DNA from: Streptomyces sp. BV286
GTDB lineage: Bacteria > Actinomycetota > Actinomycetes > Streptomycetales > Streptomycetaceae
Assembly (NCBI RefSeq): GCF_019090165.1
Contig: NZ_JAHRIB010000059.1
Location: 1-64,000, forward strand
Length of the DNA stretch: 64,000 nucleotides
Direction: 5' to 3'
Of this stretch, positions 1 to 8,257 are shown piece by piece (position 1 is the first letter of the stretch; every line of letters starts with the position of its first letter). Below the pieces are notes generated by a model that was not told the DNA's origin, did not search any database, and saw nothing but the letters and a program-made list of their open reading frames with translations. A program made the position numbers and the translations under genes.

Positions 1-786
1 GGCCGGGTCGTCCTCGGTGCGCCGCAGCTCCGTGACCGGCGCCCCCGTGACGATCTCGCCGCCCCGGGCGCGCACCGACTCGGCGACGGCGAGCGGCAGC
101 TGCCCGATGCCGCCCTCGATGCCCATGAAGACCGGGCCCGTCTGCTGGCTGCGCGCCGCCTTCGCCTGGATCTCGCGGACCGCCTCCGTGAGCGAGGTGT
201 GCGTGCGGGCCGCCTCGAAGAGCTGGGGGACGGCCGAGCGCATCGAGATGCGGTACGCGTCGCCCGCGTAGACCCCGCCGAGCAGGGGCTCGATGAGGCG
301 GTCGACGACCTCGCGGCCGAGGCGCTCCGCGACGAACTCCCCCACCGCCACGTCGTCACCGACCTCGGTGCGCGGCAGGTCGCGGTCGCGCTCGATCCTG
401 CGCAGGCCCTCGTCGGAGAGGACTCCGGAGAGGGCGGCCGCGTCCCCGGGGACGCCCATGACATGGCCCTTGGGCATGGGCCGCAGGGCCCCGCGCGTCC
501 AGAGGGAGGCGCTCGCCGTCGCCGGTGTCCTGAGCCGGTCCGCGAGGCCCACCTCGCGGGCGAGCGCCACCGCCTCGGGCCGTCGCGCGAGCATCGACTC
601 GGCGCCGAGGTCGACGCGGGCGCCCGCGATCCGGCCCGGCAGCAGCTTTCCGCCGAGCCGGTCCGAGGCTTCCAGGACGGTCACACGCGCCCCGCCTTCC
701 AGCAGCCGGTGGGCGGCGGCCAGACCGGCGATGCCACCCCCGACGACGACGACGTGACCCGTGCCCGTACGTGTGTCTGCGTGCAT
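1..786 (-). CDS. hemG: Protoporphyrinogen/coproporphyrinogen oxidase, C-terminal part beyond window
   Basis: FAD-dependent oxidase of haem synthesis that oxidises the porphyrinogen ring. In Gram-positive bacteria the family (HemY type, also called CgoX) is thought to act on coproporphyrinogen III. The start codon is the ATG read leftward from 786. The protein opens with a short leader, then the dinucleotide-binding glycine motif VVVVGGGIAGLAAA, followed by ARVTVLEASDRLGGK, both typical of the FAD site. 262 codons are visible of a family that is usually about 450-490 residues, and the reading frame is open to the left edge. It is divergent from the DUF4349 lipoprotein gene across about 170 bp. 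hemE lies 4.2 kb away, consistent with a haem gene neighbourhood. The family assignment is secure; the exact substrate is inferred from phylum. Confidence 0.93.
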   Translation of the reverse strand, partial: MHADTRTGTGHVVVVGGGIAGLAAAHRLLEGGARVTVLEASDRLGGKLLPGRIAGARVDLGAESMLARRPEAVALAREVGLADRLRTPATASASLWTRGALRPMPKGHVMGVPGDAAALSGVLSDEGLRRIERDRDLPRTEVGDDVAVGEFVAERLGREVVDRLIEPLLGGVYAGDAYRISMRSAVPQLFEAARTHTSLTEAVREIQAKAARSQQTGPVFMGIEGGIGQLPLAVAESVRARGGEIVTGAPVTELRRTEDDPA

Positions 787-957
787 GTCCCCAACTGTCC
801 CAGACCGCGCCGACAGTCCCGCGGGCCCCGGTGCCGGCCGGGGGTGTCCATGCCGAGTCCGGACCGTGACCGCTTCGGAACCGGATCCGTCCAACGTCTC
901 GCGGGGCTCCGGCGTCGAAGGAACGTAAGTCATCACGACACCCTCGGGGGAGCAGAC

Positions 958-1965
958 ATGCAGACGCGTGGCAGTGGTACGACCGGGCGCCGGTCGGCAC
1001 GACCTGTCCGGATCCTTTCGGGGCTGTTGCTCGCCGGCGCCCTCGCGCTCACGGGGTGCACGGGCGCAGCCGACAGCGACGACGGTGGGAAGTCGGCAGC
1101 GGGCGCCGACGCCGCCGCGCCGAACGAGGCGCAGGCGGAGGCGGGCGCTGGCGCCGCCGACAGCGCCGCGAGCAGCGGCAAGGGTGACCAGGCTGCCGCG
1201 CCGACGCGGCTCACCACCCACGTCATCCACACCGCGACCCTGACCGTGCAGGTCAAGGATGTGCCGAAGTCCCTCGCCGAGGCCCGCACCGTGGTCGAGA
1301 ACGCGGGAGGCATGGTCGGCAACGAGACCACCGACCGCGACTCCAAGGGCCGCGAGCGCTCCCGGGTCGTCCTGCGGGTCCCGGCGGAGGAGTACGAGGC
1401 GGTGCGCAAGGAGCTGGAGGGCTCGGGCAGGCTCGTCGACCTCAAGGCGAAGGCGCAGGACGTCACGGAGCAGGTCGTCGACGTGGAGAGCCGCGTCAAG
1501 ACGCAGCGTGCCAGCGTGGCGCGGATCCGCGAGCTGATGGACCGGGCGACCAAGCTGAGCGATGTGGTCACCCTCGAGGGCGAGTTGAGCAGCCGTCAGG
1601 CCGACCTGGAGTCGCTGCTGGCTCAGCAGGCCTCACTGAAGGACCGTACGAGTCTGGCCACGATCACGCTGTCGTTGTCGGAGACCCCGGTGAAGAAGGC
1701 CGCCGAGGACGACGATCCCGGTTTCGCGGACGCGCTCGGGGGCGGCTGGGACGCGTTCGTCACCATGTTCCGCTGGATCGGGCTGGCGCTGGGCGCGGTG
1801 CTGCCCTTCCTGGTGGGCGCGGCGCTGCTGCTGTTCCTCTGGGTGCGTTTCCTGCGCGGCCGGACGCCGGGCCGCCCGGTCGCGGCGACCCCGGGTGCGG
1901 GCACCGGCACGGGTTCCCTGCCGGTCGCGCCGCCCGTCCGCCCGGAGCACGACGACAAGGACTGA
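958..1965 (+). CDS. DUF4349 lipoprotein
   Basis: Predicted membrane-anchored lipoprotein of 335 residues. A basic N-terminus and hydrophobic stretch lead to a lipobox with the lipidated Cys at residue 34 (ALTGC). An Ala/Asp-rich linker follows. The DUF4349 region, about residues 85-245, has the typical pattern: a beta-rich block (HVIHTATLTVQVKD), then a long coiled-coil-like helical stretch (DVTEQVVDVESRVKTQRASV) and a return strand. A transmembrane helix lies near residues 265-295, followed by a basic, proline-rich cytoplasmic tail. The start was set at the ATG after a GGGGGA ribosome site because the signal peptide begins there; the frame stays open further upstream without plausible coding. 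The function of DUF4349 proteins is unknown. A stand-alone gene. Confidence 0.85.
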   Translation: MQTRGSGTTGRRSARPVRILSGLLLAGALALTGCTGAADSDDGGKSAAGADAAAPNEAQAEAGAGAADSAASSGKGDQAAAPTRLTTHVIHTATLTVQVKDVPKSLAEARTVVENAGGMVGNETTDRDSKGRERSRVVLRVPAEEYEAVRKELEGSGRLVDLKAKAQDVTEQVVDVESRVKTQRASVARIRELMDRATKLSDVVTLEGELSSRQADLESLLAQQASLKDRTSLATITLSLSETPVKKAAEDDDPGFADALGGGWDAFVTMFRWIGLALGAVLPFLVGAALLLFLWVRFLRGRTPGRPVAATPGAGTGTGSLPVAPPVRPEHDDKD

Positions 1966-2012
1966 GCGAGCCTCGGCGGGACCGAAATGCGGGGCCGCCG
2001 TAGCGTGTTCGC

Positions 2013-3410
2013 ATGAGCATGAGTCGCGCGAGCCGCACGAAGGAACGTCTGGTGGTCGTCGGAGGGGACGCGGCGGGCATGTCCGCCGCGTCCCAGGCAC
2101 GCCGTCTGAAGGGCCCTGAGGAGCTGGAGATCGTCGCCTTCGAGCGGGGCAACTTCAGCTCCTTCTCGGCGTGCGGCATCCCTTACTGGGTGGGCGGTGA
2201 CGTCTCGGACCGGGACCAGCTGATCGCCAGGTCGCCGCAGGAGCACCGGGCCCGCGAGATCGACCTTCGGATGCGTACGGAGGTCACGGAACTCGACGTC
2301 GAGGGCGGCCGCGTACGCTCCCGGGACCTGGAGTCCGGGGCCGAGGTGTGGACGGCGTACGACAAGCTCGTGATCGCGACGGGCGCCCGCCCGGTGCGGC
2401 CGCCGCTGCCCGGCATCGACGCCCCCGGGGTGCACGGGGTGCAGACCCTCGACGACGGGCAGGCCCTCATCGACACGCTGTCCCGTACGGCGGGCCGCCG
2501 CGCGGTCGTGATCGGCGCGGGCTACATCGGTGTGGAGATGGCCGAGGCGCTGATCAAGCGCGGATACGGGGTGACGGTCGTCAACCGTGGCCGGGAGCCC
2601 ATGTCCACGCTCGACCCGGACATGGGGCGTCTGGTGCACGAGGCCATGGAGGGCCTCGGCATCACGATGGTGAACGACGCCGAGGTCACCAAGATCCTGA
2701 CCGGTGAGGACGGGCGGGTCCGCGCGGTCGCCACGGAGGACGCCGAGTACCCGGCGGACGTGGTGGTCCTCGGCATCGGCGTCCGCCCGGAGACCACGCT
2801 CGCCGAGGCCGCGGGGCTGCCGCTCGGCGACCATGACGGGCTGCTGACGGACCTGGCGATGCGGGTGCGCGGCCACGAGAACATCTGGGCGGGCGGGGAC
2901 TGCGTCGAGGTCCTCGACCTGGTCTCGGGCCGCGAACGCCACATCGCGCTGGGCACCCACGCCAACAAGCACGGCCAGGTCATCGGCTCGAACGCCGGCG
3001 GGGGCTATGCCACGTTCCCCGGTGTCGTCGGCACGGCGGTGAGCAAGGTCTGCGAGCTGGAGATCGCCCGTACCGGCCTGCGCGAGAAGGACGCGCACCG
3101 GGCGGGCCTGCGGTTCGAGTCGGTCACCATCGAGTCGACGAGCCGCGCGGGCTACTACCCGAACGCCGACCTCATGACGGTGAAGATGCTCGCCGAACTC
3201 CGCACCGGCCGCCTCCTCGGCGTCCAGATCGTCGGCGGCGAGGGCGCCGGCAAACGCGTCGACATCGCCGCGGTGGCCCTCACGGCAGGCATGACGGTGG
3301 AACGAATGACGTCCCTGGACCTCGGCTACGCCCCACCGTTCTCCCCGGTCTGGGACCCCATCCTGGTAGCGGCCCGCAAGGCAACAGCAGCGGTGAGAAG
3401 CACCACGTAA
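2013..3410 (+). CDS. CoA-disulfide reductase-like FAD/NAD(P)H oxidoreductase
   Basis: Pyridine nucleotide-disulfide oxidoreductase of 465 residues, probably cytosolic. The N-terminal FAD motif is LVVVGGDAAGMSAASQARR. The single redox cysteine, C54, lies in SACGIPYWVGG, the arrangement seen in CoA-disulfide reductase and NADH oxidase (SxxCGxPY). The NAD(P)H-binding motif is VVIGAGYIGVEMAEAL near residues 166-182. A second FAD motif, ENIWAGGDCVEV, is near 290, and a dimerisation domain fills the C-terminal third. Proteins of this group reduce CoA disulfide, polysulfide or oxygen; the sequence alone does not decide which. There is no strong Shine-Dalgarno before the first ATG, and ATG 2019 is an alternative start. 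Downstream are two copies of a dispersed repeat, then a convergent gene. Confidence 0.85.
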   Translation: MSMSRASRTKERLVVVGGDAAGMSAASQARRLKGPEELEIVAFERGNFSSFSACGIPYWVGGDVSDRDQLIARSPQEHRAREIDLRMRTEVTELDVEGGRVRSRDLESGAEVWTAYDKLVIATGARPVRPPLPGIDAPGVHGVQTLDDGQALIDTLSRTAGRRAVVIGAGYIGVEMAEALIKRGYGVTVVNRGREPMSTLDPDMGRLVHEAMEGLGITMVNDAEVTKILTGEDGRVRAVATEDAEYPADVVVLGIGVRPETTLAEAAGLPLGDHDGLLTDLAMRVRGHENIWAGGDCVEVLDLVSGRERHIALGTHANKHGQVIGSNAGGGYATFPGVVGTAVSKVCELEIARTGLREKDAHRAGLRFESVTIESTSRAGYYPNADLMTVKMLAELRTGRLLGVQIVGGEGAGKRVDIAAVALTAGMTVERMTSLDLGYAPPFSPVWDPILVAARKATAAVRSTT

Positions 3411-3442
3411 CCCACAGATCCCCCGCAACCACCACCCCCCTT

Positions 3443-3483
3443 CAGGGGCGCGAGGAACTGCGCAACAAGCCCCCACCGGCGGT
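3443..3483. repeat. Dispersed intergenic repeat, copy 1
   Basis: A 41-bp element with the core GGGGCGCGAGGAACTGCGCA followed by a C-rich arm. It recurs 74 bp further on with one core difference, and in shorter or divergent form at 7025, 7110, 16391 and 25404. It lies just past the stop codon of the flavoprotein gene. Confidence 0.8.
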
Positions 3484-3516
3484 CAGCCAAATCCCAGCCC
3501 GACAGCGCCCCTCCCT

Positions 3517-3557
3517 CAGGGGCGCGGGGAACTGCGCAACAAGCCCCCACCGGCGGT
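3517..3557. repeat. Dispersed intergenic repeat, copy 2
   Basis: Second copy, differing from copy 1 at one position of the core (GGGGCGCGGGGAACTGCGCA). Sequence beyond the 41 bp is also partly alike (both continue to GCCCGACA), so the 74-bp unit looks like a tandem duplication. Confidence 0.8.
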
Positions 3558-3605
3558 GAGCCGAACGTCGGCCCGACACCCCGGTCAGCCGGAGGGGGCC
3601 ACCCC

Positions 3606-3941
3606 TCAGGCCCCCTGTGCCGCCCCGTTGCCGTTGATCTTCTCTATCGCCTGCCGCGCCTGCTCCCCCGGCGACCGCTGCAGCGAAGAGACCGCCGACA
3701 CCGCGGGCGGCGGCATCGCCGCGGCGGCGGCCTGCGGGCGCGCGTGCGACCCGGCCTGCCGACTCCGCAGCCGATGGCTCGCGGCCTCGTCCAACGACAC
3801 GGGCCGCTGCATGCTCGCGGCCAGCCGGCCGGCCTCCTGGCCGAGCGCGGCCACGTCCTCCCACGACAGCCGGAGTACGACGGCGAGCTCCGCCTCGCCG
3901 TCCGGCGTGGCGATCAACGGCTGAGTGACTCGGTCGTTCAT
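3606..3941 (-). CDS. Conserved hypothetical protein, 111 aa
   Basis: Small soluble protein with no signal peptide or membrane segment. The first half, about residues 1-60, looks folded: it alternates acidic and hydrophobic residues (ELAVVLRLSWEDVAALGQEA) and contains a SMQRPVSLDEA segment. The second half is rich in Ala, Pro and Arg and looks disordered, ending in a short helix (GEQARQAIEKINGNG). The start at ATG 3941 is preferred because GAGGAACAGGTC precedes it, although the frame remains open to 4061. It is divergent from the rhomboid gene across about 100 bp. I do not recognise a family and propose no function. Confidence 0.6.
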   Translation of the reverse strand: MNDRVTQPLIATPDGEAELAVVLRLSWEDVAALGQEAGRLAASMQRPVSLDEAASHRLRSRQAGSHARPQAAAAAMPPPAVSAVSSLQRSPGEQARQAIEKINGNGAAQGA

Positions 3942-4043
3942 GACCTGTTCCTCACGTATTGCTGGGATCACGGGCGGTTGCCGAAACATACGCACGCATC
4001 CGCGCCCCCGTTCAGAGTCCTCGAACGGGGGCAGGATTTCCCC

Positions 4044-4862
4044 GTGGTCATCCCTGTTCATGACGTGAACCCGGCACGCCGCACGCCGTATGTGACGTAC
4101 GCGCTCATCGCCGCCAACTTCGTGGTCTTCCTGGCCACTCCGGGGGTGGCGAGCTCACTCACCGGCGAGAGCGGTCTGGCCCAGCTGTGCCATCTGCAGG
4201 CGTTCCTGGACCACTGGGCGGCCGTGCCGCAGGAGCTGATCCACGGCCGGACCCCGCCGACGGTCCCCACCGGCGACGTCGGCGTGGGCCCGGGCGGCCC
4301 GGGCTGCGTCGTCGGCCCGCCCGGCTACGACAAGTCGCCCCAGCTGTCGGTCCTCACGGCGATGTTCCTGCACGGCGGCTGGGTGCACCTGCTCGGCAAC
4401 ATGCTCTTCCTGCTGATCTTCGGGAACAACATCGAGGACCGTCTCGGCCACATCCGCTACACGCTGTTCTACGTGGCCTGCGGTTACGCGGCGGCCTACG
4501 GCTTCGCCCTCGTGAACGCCGACTCGGCCGACCCGCTGATCGGCGCGTCGGGCGCGATCGCCGGTGTGCTGGGCGCCTATCTGGTGCTCTATCCGAAGGC
4601 CAGGGTCTGGGTCCTGGTCCCGTTCCTGATCTTCCTGCCCCTGCGTCTGCCCGCCTGGATCGTGCTGGGCTTCTGGTTCGCCCTCCAGGCGGTGTACTCG
4701 TCCGGCGGCGGCGTCTCGGCGGCCGGCACCGTCGCGTACGTCGCCCACGTGGTGGGCTTCCTGGCGGGCATGCTCCTCGCCTGGCCGCTGCGCCGGGGCA
4801 CGCCGCCCCCACCCGAACCCCGGGGCCTGCTGTGGGGCAGACGGGCCCGCCCCCGCTGGTGA
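4044..4862 (+). CDS. Rhomboid family intramembrane serine protease
   Basis: Polytopic membrane protease of 272 residues that cleaves substrates within or near the membrane. The catalytic serine is S169 in LIGASGAIAGVLGAYL and the partner histidine is H235 in AYVAHVVGFLAG. The upstream structural motif HLLGNMLFLLIFGNNIEDRLG, with its conserved Asn, is near residues 115-135. About six membrane helices are visible. An inserted soluble loop after the first helix (about residues 30-100) carries a Cys-containing Gly/Pro segment. The GTG start at 4044 gives a sensible first helix; longer in-frame upstream sequence overlaps the divergent gene. Substrate unknown. Downstream is a convergent hemE. Confidence 0.9.
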   Translation: MVIPVHDVNPARRTPYVTYALIAANFVVFLATPGVASSLTGESGLAQLCHLQAFLDHWAAVPQELIHGRTPPTVPTGDVGVGPGGPGCVVGPPGYDKSPQLSVLTAMFLHGGWVHLLGNMLFLLIFGNNIEDRLGHIRYTLFYVACGYAAAYGFALVNADSADPLIGASGAIAGVLGAYLVLYPKARVWVLVPFLIFLPLRLPAWIVLGFWFALQAVYSSGGGVSAAGTVAYVAHVVGFLAGMLLAWPLRRGTPPPPEPRGLLWGRRARPRW

Positions 4863-4920
4863 GCCGGTCCCGCCCCGTCACGGGCGCGGGAAGCCGCATG
4901 GCAAGCCCTCACCGGCACCA

Positions 4921-4937
4921 GCCCGCGGCCCGCGGGC
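4921..4937. terminator. Short GC hairpin between rhomboid gene and hemE
   Basis: Inverted repeat GCCCGCG-gcc-CGCGGGC between two convergent genes. Seven-pair stem with no T-run; a weak candidate bidirectional terminator. Confidence 0.35.
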
Positions 4938-4990
4938 CCGAGCAGGCCGCCCGCCGCAGACTGCCCGCCGCGGACGGCATCCGCGAAGCG

Positions 4991-6058
4991 TCAGCGCCCC
5001 GTGCGCGTGTGGACGTACTCCACGAGCCGCGTCAGCGCGTCCGGATCCATCGACGGCAGCACACCGTGCCCGAGGTTGAACACATGCCCTTCCAGCCCCG
5101 CGGCGGCGTCGAGAACCTCCTGCGCCTTCTCCTCGACGACCTCGGTCGGGGCGAAGAGGACAGCGGGGTCGAGGTTGCCCTGGAGCGCCCGGCCGGGGCC
5201 GACCCGCCGCGTGGCCTCGTCGAGCGGCACCCGCCAGTCGACGCCGACGACATCGGCACCCGCCTCGCCCATGAGCCCGAGCAGCTCGCCCGTGCCGACA
5301 CCGAAGTGGATGCGCGGGACGCCGTATCCCTCGACGGCCTCGAAGACCTTCGTGGAGGCGGGCATCACGGAACGCCGGTAGTCGGCGGGAGCGAGGGCGC
5401 CCACCCACGAGTCGAAGAGCTGGACGGCGGAGGCGCCCGCCTCGATCTGCACCTTCAGGAAGGCAGCCGTGATGTCGGCGAGCCGGTCGAGCAGGTCGGC
5501 CCACAGCTGCGGGTCGCCGTACATGAGCGACTTGGTGTGCTCGTGGTTGCGGGACGGGCCGCCCTCCACGAGGTAGCTGGCAAGGGTGAACGGGGCGCCC
5601 GCGAAACCGATGAGGGGCGTCGGACCGAGCTCACGGGTGAGCAGCCCGATCGCCTCGGTGACGTACGAGACGTCGTCGGGCGTCAGGTCGCGCAGCTGGG
5701 CGAGGTCGGCACGGGTGCGGATCGGCTTCTCGACGACAGGGCCCACGCCGGGCTTGATGTCCAGGTCGATGCCGATGGCCTTCAGGGGCACGACGATGTC
5801 GCTGAAGTAGATCGCCGCGTCCACGTCGTGCCGCCGGACCGGCTGGAGGGTGATCTCGGCGACCAGCTCGGGCCGCATGCAGGACTCCAGCATGGGGATG
5901 CCCTCGCGCACCTTCAGGTACTCGGGCAGTGAGCGCCCGGCCTGCCGCATGAACCACACGGGCGTGTGCGGCACGGGTTCACGCCTGCACGCCTTGAGGA
6001 AGGCGGAGTCGTATGTCGCGGTCGGCTGCTGGCCCTTGGGGCGGTCAATGGCGCTCAC
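4991..6058 (-). CDS. hemE: Uroporphyrinogen decarboxylase
   Basis: Cytosolic enzyme that removes four acetate carboxyls from uroporphyrinogen III to give coproporphyrinogen III, a haem precursor. 355 residues, the normal family length. The signature [15 protein letters not shown] near residue 35 contains the substrate-binding Arg. [10 protein letters not shown] carries the catalytic Asp region, and [17 protein letters not shown] near residues 155-175 is also characteristic. The C-terminal [14 protein letters not shown] is the family's terminal signature. Translation starts at GTG 6058; the divergent DUF3000 gene begins 183 bp to the right. Together with hemG in the same window this fits the coproporphyrin-dependent haem pathway. 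Confidence 0.97.
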   Translation of the reverse strand: MSAIDRPKGQQPTATYDSAFLKACRREPVPHTPVWFMRQAGRSLPEYLKVREGIPMLESCMRPELVAEITLQPVRRHDVDAAIYFSDIVVPLKAIGIDLDIKPGVGPVVEKPIRTRADLAQLRDLTPDDVSYVTEAIGLLTRELGPTPLIGFAGAPFTLASYLVEGGPSRNHEHTKSLMYGDPQLWADLLDRLADITAAFLKVQIEAGASAVQLFDSWVGALAPADYRRSVMPASTKVFEAVEGYGVPRIHFGVGTGELLGLMGEAGADVVGVDWRVPLDEATRRVGPGRALQGNLDPAVLFAPTEVVEEKAQEVLDAAAGLEGHVFNLGHGVLPSMDPDALTRLVEYVHTRTGR

Positions 6059-6240
6059 GACGAAAAGTCTCGCACGGCCCGGGGGCGCCGGAAGCCCGGG
6101 CCGGGCGGGTGGACGTCCCGGCCCGGGTCACCGCGAACCGGCGCGTTCGGGGGCGTTTTCGGCAACACGATCCGGACAGTGGTCCGGCGCACGGGTGTCT
6201 CTCCCTGCGCAGAGGCTCCGTTCCCCTTAATCTTCCCCGC

Positions 6241-6909
6241 ATGGCTGCGGCTCAGGGACGACTGTCGGACGGCGCTGGCGGAATGGACGACTCGAAGGAG
6301 GGGGAGCGGGATGCGACGGAAGCGGCTCCGCTTCCTTTTCGAGCCGCCGTCGATGCGCTGAGGGCCGCGCGGTTGCGGCCGCAGATCGAGATCGACCCGA
6401 CGAAGGCCCCGCGGCGTCTCGCGCCGTTCGCGTACGCGCTGGAGGCCACGGTCGTCGACGGTGACGAGGATCTGGCGGACGGCCGCCTCATCCTGCTCCA
6501 CGACCCGGCGGGGCACGACGCCTGGCAGGGCTCGTTCCGTCTGGTGACGCTGGTCCGTGCGGAACTGGAGCCGGAGATGGCCGCCGACCCGCTGCTTCCC
6601 GAGGTCTGCTGGTCCTGGCTGACGGGCGCCCTCCAGTCCCGCGGCCTCTCGTACGGCGAGCCCAGCGGCACGGTCACCCGGGCCGGCTCCCACTACTTCG
6701 GCGGTCTCGCGGACCGCCCCTCGGCGTCGCAGATCGAGATCCGCGCCTCCTGGACCCCCCGCGAAGGACTGGGCGGCGTCCCCGACACGGCCTCCCACCT
6801 GGCCTCCTGGTGCGACCTCCTCGCCCAGATCGCCGGCCTCCCCCCGGCCTCCCCCGGCGATGCCTCGATCGTCACCCTCCCCCAGCGCCGGGGCCCCCAG
6901 CCCCGCTGA
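6241..6909 (+). CDS. DUF3000 family protein
   Basis: Conserved actinobacterial protein of 222 residues, soluble, function unknown. A variable N-terminus of about 35 residues precedes the conserved part: PFRAAVDALRAARLRPQIEI, then RRLAPFAYALEATV, and further on WLTGALQSRGLSYGEPSGTV and GSHYFGGLADRPSASQIEIR. These blocks match what I recall of DUF3000 proteins. The start at ATG 6241 excludes an implausible upstream extension; ATG 6283 could also serve. It ends in a proline-rich tail and is followed by a very strong hairpin terminator. It sits between hemE and whiI, as I remember for S. coelicolor. Confidence 0.8.
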   Translation: MAAAQGRLSDGAGGMDDSKEGERDATEAAPLPFRAAVDALRAARLRPQIEIDPTKAPRRLAPFAYALEATVVDGDEDLADGRLILLHDPAGHDAWQGSFRLVTLVRAELEPEMAADPLLPEVCWSWLTGALQSRGLSYGEPSGTVTRAGSHYFGGLADRPSASQIEIRASWTPREGLGGVPDTASHLASWCDLLAQIAGLPPASPGDASIVTLPQRRGPQPR

Positions 6910-6945
6910 CCCACCCCACCAGGCCCTCCCACACCGCACAGGACT

Positions 6946-6985
6946 CCCCGCCGCGGCCCGTCTTCGGGCCGCGGCGGGGTTTCTC
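6946..6985 (+). terminator. Intrinsic terminator after DUF3000 gene
   Basis: Perfect 14-bp stem (6946-6959 with 6966-6979), six-base loop GTCTTC, followed by TTTCTCT. Very GC-rich stem. Confidence 0.85.
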
Positions 6986-7024
6986 TGTCGAGGCCACGGC
7001 TTCCACATCCCGGGACCGCCCCGC

Positions 7025-7070
7025 CAGGGGCGCGGGGAACTGCGCGCCCAGCCACATCCCACCCGCGGGC
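7025..7070. repeat. Dispersed intergenic repeat, copy 3
   Basis: Contains CAGGGGCGCGGGGAACTGCG followed by CGCCCAGCCACA; the core is identical to copy 2 up to the last bases. Confidence 0.75.
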
Positions 7071-7109
7071 GCCCTCCGACCCCTGCCCGCACCCCCTGCC
7101 CGCGCCTCT

Positions 7110-7155
7110 CAGGGGCACGGGGAACTGCGCGGCCGGCCACACACGACCCGCGCCC
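7110..7155. repeat. Dispersed intergenic repeat, copy 4
   Basis: CAGGGGCACGGGGAACTGCG then CGGCCGGCCACACA; 85 bp after copy 3, so again a close pair. Confidence 0.75.
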
Positions 7156-7332
7156 CACACGTCCCGGCCCGCCCCCGGGGCACCGGGCCCTGCCCGAACA
7201 CGCTCTGACCCTTTATCGATACGACCACTTTCAGCCCCGTAACGAAGCGGAGCGAACTCGTTTCGATCTTCGGATGATCGATCGCCCGTCCGAATTGCAC
7301 GAGTTATTACTCACCAAATCGTGATCATTCTC

Positions 7333-7360
7333 TAAAGGCGGACGTGTTTGATGCCGAAGA
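7333..7360 (+). promoter_or_regulatory. Candidate sigma-WhiG promoter of whiI
   Basis: TAAA at 7333-7336, a 16-base spacer and GCCGAAGA at 7353-7360. The sigma-WhiG/sigma-D consensus is TAAA-N14 to 16-GCCGATAA, so the -35 is perfect and the -10 matches at 6 of 8. Predicted transcription start about 7367, leaving a leader of about 70 bases before the GTG. whiI is known to depend on WhiG in S. coelicolor. Confidence 0.7.
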
Positions 7361-7439
7361 CCTCTGTGACCTTGAAAGCACGGTTCGTCCCGGCTTCATC
7401 CCCACAGCCGGTCCCCCGTCCCGCACCCCAGGAGGCCTG

Positions 7440-8102
7440 GTGTCCGTTCTCCTCGAGCAGCCCGCAAGCCTGGTCGCCTACCGCCCGAACAAGCCCACCG
7501 CGATGGTGGTCGTGGCCGACCCCCGCGTGCGCTCCACCGTGACCCGCCACCTGTGGGCGCTCGGTGTTCGCGACGTGATCGAGGCCTCGTCCGTCGCGGA
7601 GGCTCGTCCCCGCATCGGCAACCCCCGCGACATCTGTGTCGCAGACGTCCATCTCCCCGACGGCTCCGGCCTCACCCTCCTGTCCGAAACCCGGGCCGCC
7701 GGCTGGCCGAACGGCCTGGCCCTGTCCGCCGCCGACGACATCGGCGCCGTACGCAACGCCCTCGCGGGCGGCGTCAAGGGCTACGTCGTCACCGGCACCC
7801 GTACGAACGTCGGGCTTCCCACCCGGCCGGGCGTCGCCCCCATCGGCTCGGCCGCCGCCCGTATGCACCGCCGCCCCCCGGGTTCCCCGAACCACCCGGG
7901 CGGCTACCGCGAGCTGTCCGGCCGTGAGGTCGAGGTGCTCCGGCTGGTGGCGGAGGGCCAGTCGAACAAGGCCATCGGCGTCTCGATGGGCCTGTCCGCG
8001 CTGACCGTCAAGAGCCACCTCGCCCGCATCGCCCGCAAGCTCGGCACGGGCGACCGCGCCGGCATGGTGGCGGTGGCCCTGCGCACGGGAATCATCCACT
8101 GA
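7440..8102 (+). CDS. whiI: Sporulation regulator WhiI, atypical response regulator
   Basis: DNA-binding regulator of aerial hypha septation and spore maturation. An N-terminal receiver-like domain (about residues 20-115) is followed by a LuxR/NarL-type helix-turn-helix (ELSGREVEVLRLVAEGQSNK through LTVKSHLARIARKL, about 155-210). The receiver keeps an Asp at the phosphoacceptor position (D69 in CVADVHLPDGSG) and D27, but one of the paired acidic residues is missing and the usual Lys-Pro after beta-5 is replaced by VTGTR. That degeneracy is characteristic of WhiI. GTG 7440 was chosen because AGGAGG lies four bases upstream; it gives 220 residues, which I recall as the S. coelicolor length. No sensor kinase gene is adjacent, as expected for an orphan regulator. 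Confidence 0.93.
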   Translation: MSVLLEQPASLVAYRPNKPTAMVVVADPRVRSTVTRHLWALGVRDVIEASSVAEARPRIGNPRDICVADVHLPDGSGLTLLSETRAAGWPNGLALSAADDIGAVRNALAGGVKGYVVTGTRTNVGLPTRPGVAPIGSAAARMHRRPPGSPNHPGGYRELSGREVEVLRLVAEGQSNKAIGVSMGLSALTVKSHLARIARKLGTGDRAGMVAVALRTGIIH

Positions 8103-8200
8103 CCGCCCACGGAACCCTCCCCTTCACACGAATTCACACGAACCAGGACGCGCCGCTGATTCAGGATTCACTGACCTGACTGGTTTACGACCCTCTGACG

Positions 8201-8228
8201 CCCGTCGACGGAACGTTCCGTCGACGGG
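8201..8228. terminator. 28-bp perfect palindrome after whiI
   Basis: CCCGTCGACGGAAC directly abuts its reverse complement. As RNA it would form a stem closed by the central bases, so it can terminate whiI. With no T-run and no loop it could equally be a protein site near the start of the next gene at 8258. Confidence 0.55.
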
Positions 8229-8257
8229 TGTCGTGCATACACAGATACCCTTGACAG

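Larger units (their letters stand above)
6910..7439. other. Non-coding region upstream of whiI
   Basis: From left to right it holds the DUF3000 terminator, two copies of the dispersed repeat, and from about 7205 an AT-richer stretch with the candidate sigma-WhiG promoter and the whiI leader. I see no gene. Confidence 0.7.
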
